In this document: positions 23,307 through 28,745 of the stretch, piece by piece | How the letters are laid out: every line of letters begins with the position of its first letter | How positions within the stretch are numbered: position 1 is the stretch's first letter | Assembly (NCBI GenBank): GCA_934650095.1 | Contig: CAKUFT010000021.1 | Span: 1 to 28,745 of the forward strand | Source: an uncultured Collinsella sp. | Lineage (GTDB): Bacteria; Actinomycetota; Coriobacteriia; Coriobacteriales; Coriobacteriaceae | Length of the DNA stretch: 28,745 bases | Direction of reading: 5' to 3' | Notes under the pieces: model-generated | Seen by the model: only the letters and a program-made list of their open reading frames with translations | Database searches by the model: none | Told to the model about the DNA's origin: nothing | Made by a program: the position numbers and the translations under genes

Positions 23307-23334
23307 ATTATGGCGCGCCGTGCGGCGGTGTCAA
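23307..23334 (-). promoter_or_regulatory. Promoter of the ABC exporter operon
   Basis: On the minus strand a perfect -35 TTGACA (23334-23329) and -10 CATAAT (23312-23307) are 16 bases apart. The spacer contains the dyad CGCCG-TG-CGGCG (23316-23327), a possible operator. The leader to the GTG at 23265 is about 35 bases. Confidence 0.72.
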
Positions 23335-23453
23335 GTGATGCGAAATCGATTTCTGCAAGGCTAGTGCAGACGCCATGCTCACAGGGCGCGCGCCCGTATT
23401 CAATTGGAAATGAACGCATGCGTGACTTTTTCGCCCCACTGCCAACACAAACC

Positions 23454-23484
23454 TTGACTCTACAATCGTTGTAGGGTTTTCACT
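23454..23484 (+). promoter_or_regulatory. MerR-type promoter/operator of the MATE-merR operon
   Basis: The -35 TTGACT (23454-23459) is followed by a 19-base spacer holding the dyad CTACAA-TCG-TTGTAG (23460-23474); extending outward, ACTCTACAA pairs with TTGTAGGGT at 8 of 9 positions. A poor -10 TTCACT sits at 23479-23484. A dyad inside an overlong spacer after TTGAC is the hallmark of MerR-family activated promoters, and a merR gene lies downstream. Confidence 0.68.
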
Positions 23485-23525
23485 ACACTGGTACGCAAAC
23501 GACCCAAGCCAGAAAGCGCCCGCCC

Positions 23526-24872
23526 ATGGAACACGACCTCACACGCGGCAATGTCCTCAAGACCATCGCGGTCTTCGCCCTGCCCTATATGCTTTCGTAC
23601 TTTTTGCAGATGCTCTACGGCATGGCCGACCTGTACATGATGGGGCAGTTTAGCGGCGCCGCCGGCATCACCGCCGTGGGCAATGGCGCGCAGACGCTCT
23701 ATATCATTACCGTGACGCTCGTGGGCCTGGCCATGGGAACGACCGTCATCGTCGGCCACGCCGTGGGCTCGCGACGCTTCGACCGCGCCGAGGCCGCCAT
23801 CGGCAACACCATCACGCTCTTTATGGGCGTCTCGGTGGTGCTGGCCGCGCTCTTGCTCGCACTGTGCCCGCAGATCGTGGCGCTCATCGGCACGCCGGCC
23901 GAAGCGGTCGAGGGCACTGCCGCCTACCTGCGCATTTGCTTTATCGGCATTCCGTGCATCGCCGCATACAACATCCTCTCGGCCATCTTTCGCGGCCTGG
24001 GCGATTCGCGCTCGCCCATGTACGTGATCGGCGTGGCATGCGTTATCAACATCGCGCTCGACTTTCTGTTTATTGGCCACATGGGACTCGGCCCCGTGGG
24101 CGCGGCACTCGGCACGGTGATCGCGCAGACGGCAAGCGTTGCCCTCGCACTCATATGGCTCAAGAGCCGCCGTACGAACATACACGTTAAGCGTAGCGAC
24201 CTGCGCCCCCAGCCCGAGGTGCTCGGCAGCATCCTTAAGATTGGCGTGCCCGTGGCCGTGCAGGACGGCTGCATCCAGGTGGCATTTATGTTCATCACCG
24301 TTATCGCCAACCACCGCGGGCTGGTCGACGCCGCCGCCGTGGGCCTGGTCGAGAAGATGATCAGCTTTTTGTTCATTGTGCCGAGCTCCATGGGCGCCAC
24401 GGTCAGCGCGCTCACGGCGCAAAACGCCGGCGCGGGCAAGGGCGACCGCGCGCGTCAGGTGCTCAAGGACGCCATGACCATCTCGGTGGTGTACGGTTGC
24501 CTGATCACGGCGCTCATGTGGTTGGTGGCACCGGCGTTTCTCGGCTTTTTTGCCAAGGACGCCGCAGTGGTCGAGGCCGGCACTGGCTATATGCGCAGCT
24601 ATATTTTCGACGCGATCTTCGCCGGCATCCATATTTGCTTTAGTGGTTTTTTCGCTGCGTACGGCAAGAGCTACATCGGCTTTGCGCACAACGTGCTGGC
24701 CGTGGCGCTCATTCGCGTACCCGGCGCATGGCTGCTGTCGAACGCCTATTCCGACACGCTGTTTCCCATGGGCATCGCCTCGCCGTGCGGGTCGATTCTG
24801 TCGGTGATCATTTGCGTGGTGGCGTTTACGGTGCTCAACCGCCGCGGTGCTTTTGACAAGTTGGTGGCGTAG
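23526..24872 (+). CDS. MATE family multidrug efflux transporter
   Basis: The 448-residue membrane protein matches the MATE (NorM/DinF-related) family in length and in its two-fold repeat of about six helices each. It opens with LTRGNVLKTIAVFALPYMLSYFLQMLYGMADLYMMGQF, the family's usual first helix. Other markers are AVGNGAQ, GTTVIVGHAVGSRRFDRA, ILSAIFRGLGDSRSPM and MGATVSALTAQNAGAGKGDRA. It would export cationic compounds using a Na+ or H+ gradient; the substrate is unknown. Only a weak ribosome site (AGAAAG) precedes ATG 23526. It is transcribed divergently from the ABC exporter and followed 50 bases later by merR, which probably controls it. Confidence 0.95.
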   Translation: MEHDLTRGNVLKTIAVFALPYMLSYFLQMLYGMADLYMMGQFSGAAGITAVGNGAQTLYIITVTLVGLAMGTTVIVGHAVGSRRFDRAEAAIGNTITLFMGVSVVLAALLLALCPQIVALIGTPAEAVEGTAAYLRICFIGIPCIAAYNILSAIFRGLGDSRSPMYVIGVACVINIALDFLFIGHMGLGPVGAALGTVIAQTASVALALIWLKSRRTNIHVKRSDLRPQPEVLGSILKIGVPVAVQDGCIQVAFMFITVIANHRGLVDAAAVGLVEKMISFLFIVPSSMGATVSALTAQNAGAGKGDRARQVLKDAMTISVVYGCLITALMWLVAPAFLGFFAKDAAVVEAGTGYMRSYIFDAIFAGIHICFSGFFAAYGKSYIGFAHNVLAVALIRVPGAWLLSNAYSDTLFPMGIASPCGSILSVIICVVAFTVLNRRGAFDKLVA

Positions 24873-24922
24873 CGGGGCGGCACGAGTCTGGCGCCCTACC
24901 CCCTATCGAAAGGAGCGGTCCT

Positions 24923-25771
24923 GTGACTGACACATCCAGCGAACATACCGATGGCCTGCTCCGCATTGGCGAGGTCGCGCGTCTGTTTAACCTGAGCGTT
25001 GGCACGCTGCGGCACTACGAGCAGATGGGCTTGCTGGAGCCGGCGTATGTCGATGCGGCAAGTGGCTACCGCTACTACGGCGCGCGGCAGCTTTCTACCC
25101 TCAACACCATCAGCCACCTGCGCGTTCTCGATTTGCCGTTGGCTCAGATTCGCGAATTTGTGACCACGCGCGACGTGGACCTCATGCAGCGCCAACTCGC
25201 CCAGCAGCAGGAGCTTATCGAACGTAAACGCCGTGAGCTGGAACGCGTCTCACGCAAGATCGACAACCGGCTTGCCTTGTTGCGAGGCGCATTGGATGCT
25301 GAGCTCGATACCATCTACGAGGTCAACGCGCCCGAACTTCGTTGCGCCGTGCTGCGCGAACGCGTCAACCCCACCGATGCCTATGCGCTGGAGTGGCAGA
25401 TTCGCCAGCTGCAAAAAGGACAGCACGAGACCTTCGTCTTCCTTGGCAATCTGGGTGTGGGCATCGCGCCCGAGCGCATTGCCACCGGTGACTTTGATGG
25501 CTACGACGAGGTCTTTCTGCTGCTCGATGACACGGATGACTACCTGGGAGACGTCGAGGTTCGGCCCGCCGCGCGGTGCCTGACCGTCAGCTTCCGTGGC
25601 ACGCACGGGCAGGCGGCCCCGCACTACGAGCGCCTGCTCAATTACATGCACGAGCACAACCTGGCACCCGCCGGCCCCTCGCGCGAGATCGCCCTCATCG
25701 ACGACATTATCAGCGACGATCCCGCAACCTACGTGACACAGATCACGGTGCCCATTGTCCCGTCCAAATAA
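24923..25771 (+). CDS. MerR family regulator with GyrI-like ligand domain (BmrR-like)
   Basis: The 282-residue protein has an N-terminal winged helix DNA-binding domain (about 13-80; LLRIGEVARLFNLSVGTLRHYEQMGLL and SGYRYY). A long coiled dimerisation helix follows (about 95-135), then a C-terminal ligand-sensing domain of the GyrI/BmrR type (about 140-282). The start is GTG 24923 with AAAGGAG eight bases upstream. BmrR-type proteins bind cationic drugs and twist a 19-bp-spacer promoter into an active form. Such a promoter lies in front of the MATE gene (23454-23484), so autoregulation of a drug-responsive MATE-merR operon is likely (inference). Confidence 0.93.
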   Translation: MTDTSSEHTDGLLRIGEVARLFNLSVGTLRHYEQMGLLEPAYVDAASGYRYYGARQLSTLNTISHLRVLDLPLAQIREFVTTRDVDLMQRQLAQQQELIERKRRELERVSRKIDNRLALLRGALDAELDTIYEVNAPELRCAVLRERVNPTDAYALEWQIRQLQKGQHETFVFLGNLGVGIAPERIATGDFDGYDEVFLLLDDTDDYLGDVEVRPAARCLTVSFRGTHGQAAPHYERLLNYMHEHNLAPAGPSREIALIDDIISDDPATYVTQITVPIVPSK

Positions 25772-25811
25772 GAACCGCCCGGAAGGCAATCATGCTTTCC
25801 GGGCGGTTCTT
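25770..25811. terminator. Bidirectional terminator between merR and ligA
   Basis: Perfect 15-bp arms AAGAACCGCCCGGAA (25770-25784) and TTCCGGGCGGTTCTT (25797-25811) enclose a 12-base loop. T-rich sequence follows on both strands (TTCTTCAATTT plus, TTCTTATTT minus). It starts on the second base of the merR stop codon and lies 20 bases beyond the ligA stop. Confidence 0.88.
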
Positions 25812-25830
25812 CAATTTGGCTATCGATGCA

Positions 25831-28131
<2,301 letters not shown>

Positions 28132-28167
28132 TCAAACCGCACCGAATCGGCAGCCGTCGGACCGGGG

Positions 28168-28371
28168 TGGACAGTTAGTTCAGATACGTATAAATCTGCG
28201 AACCGAATCGAGCTCAAATGGCGCCATTTCACCCCATTTGGTCGTCCCGGAGCGGCACGATCGGCTTATTTCTCCTTCCGAGCACCCATCAGAGCCCCAT
28301 TTCCATCCCAAAACAGCTCAAAACGCATCCCGGACTGCCCCAGATTTATACGTATCTGAACTAACTGTCCA
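28168..28371. mobile_element. MITE-like element with 31-bp perfect terminal inverted repeats
   Basis: The first 31 bases (28168-28198, beginning TGGACAGTTAGTTCAGATAC) are the exact reverse complement of the last 31 (28341-28371), with 142 bases between. The interior has no usable ORF but contains a 14-bp palindrome AAATGGCGCCATTT (28216-28229). No target-site duplication is visible beside the ends. The size and long perfect termini fit a non-autonomous mobile element or a large extragenic palindrome; no matching transposase is in the window. Confidence 0.6.
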
Positions 28372-28445
28372 GACCATTCCGAACCGAGCTCCTCGCCAGC
28401 TCAAAGTGATCCGTTTTCCTCCGTCCCTGGGGGATCATTATGGAA

Positions 28446-28482
28446 AGAGGGGCTGTCCCGCGCATGGCGGGGCAGCCCCTCT
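28446..28482 (-). terminator. Intrinsic terminator after the HtrA-like gene
   Basis: Sixteen-base arms AGAGGGGCTGTCCCGC (28446-28461) and GCGGGGCAGCCCCTCT (28467-28482) pair with one mismatch around a five-base loop. On the minus strand TTTCC follows. It lies 26 bases downstream of the stop at 28509. Confidence 0.8.
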
Positions 28483-28508
28483 GGCTTCGATGTGTGTGAC
28501 GTGGCTCG

Positions 28509-28745
28509 TTAGTAGCCCTGGCCGTGGCCTTGGCCCTGGCCCTGCTGGCCCAGCAGCTCCTCTAGGTACTGGCGCAGCTGCTCGTCGGTGATACCGCCGT
28601 TGCCGGTATCAGTCGAGCTGTCGTTCTGCTGCTGGTTCTGCAGCTCCTCGTCGGAGCCCAGCTCAACAGTGACCTTCTTCTCTTCCTTGCCGCGCACGAG
28701 CGTGATCTCGACCTTCTCGCCCACCTCGTGGCTGCGCAGCGCGAT
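28509..28745 (-). CDS. C-terminal end of an HtrA/DegP-like serine protease (PDZ tail; 5' part outside window)
   Basis: The visible 78 residues begin IALRSHEVGEKVEITLVRGKEEKKVTVEL, which matches the last strands of the PDZ domain in HtrA-type trypsin-like proteases (where A-I-R-S-H-x-x-G-x-x-V is common). A low-complexity Gln/Asn/Ser/Asp tail and a QGQGQGHGQGY ending follow. The frame is open through the window edge with no start needed inside. The protease domain itself cannot be seen, so the call rests on the PDZ tail alone. Such proteins are membrane-anchored quality-control proteases in Gram-positives. Confidence 0.75.
   Translation of the reverse strand: MALRSHEVGEKVEITLVRGKEEKKVTVELGSDEELQNQQQNDSSTDTGNGGITDEQLRQYLEELLGQQGQGQGHGQGY

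Noticed and set aside
23460..24689. 409-codon minus-strand frame opposite the MATE gene
   Set aside because: His/Arg/Asp-rich shadow of the MATE coding sequence, and it runs through the MATE promoter.

Overview
The window reads as a chromosomal segment of a high-GC Gram-positive gut actinobacterium. The best fit is a Coriobacteriia member of the Collinsella type. That is inference from G+C-rich codon use, a gatCAB operon, an LPXTG/sortase C pilus locus, a moaC-mobB fusion and a DUF559-type protein; no rRNA or other marker in the window confirms it. Both ends cut genes: gatB at the left and the C-terminal tail of an HtrA-like protease at the right. No tRNA, rRNA, CRISPR array, transposase or phage gene was seen.

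Layout. (1) Bases 1-3296 hold gatC-gatA-gatB on the minus strand, the tRNA-dependent amidotransferase, with TAATG stop/start overlaps. (2) Bases 3297-12545 are a pilus locus on the minus strand. Transcription order is a 1152-residue beta-helix tip adhesin, a GC-rich pilin ending in MPSTG, an AT-richer pilin ending in LPLTG, a strong terminator, a duplicated non-coding/small-ORF cassette, and a class C sortase. The adhesin and first pilin overlap by 8 bases. (3) Bases 12546-15697 hold the presumed pilus promoter region, a Cof-type HAD phosphatase and an MFS transporter with a dyad-bearing promoter. (4) Bases 15698-18059 are moaA plus moaC-mobB (molybdenum cofactor). (5) Bases 18294-19331 are a lone DUF559/PD-(D/E)XK-like gene bracketed by two copies of a 65-bp palindrome. 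(6) Bases 19545-23265 are a heterodimeric ABC exporter with one degenerate ATPase site. Divergent from it, bases 23526-25771 are a MATE exporter and a MerR regulator behind a MerR-type promoter. (7) Bases 25831-28059 are ligA, followed by a 204-bp element with 31-bp perfect terminal inverted repeats and then the htrA tail.

Three things stand out beyond ordinary genes. First, a roughly 260-bp cassette is present twice, 481 bp apart, between pilin and sortase. It encodes a likely structured RNA on the plus strand, whose stems differ between copies by compensatory changes. In copy 1 it converges on a 50-residue single-TM basic peptide with a good ribosome binding site; in copy 2 the peptide is truncated but the RNA structure is kept. 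This resembles a Gram-positive type I toxin-antitoxin module but matches no family I recognise. Second, two families of dispersed palindromes (family A, four 65-bp copies; family B, four 28-33-bp copies) sit downstream of minus-strand genes, and both show compensated arm substitutions. Third, a run of nine G lies in the adhesin coding sequence just after the signal peptide, a possible phase-variation switch for the pilus operon.
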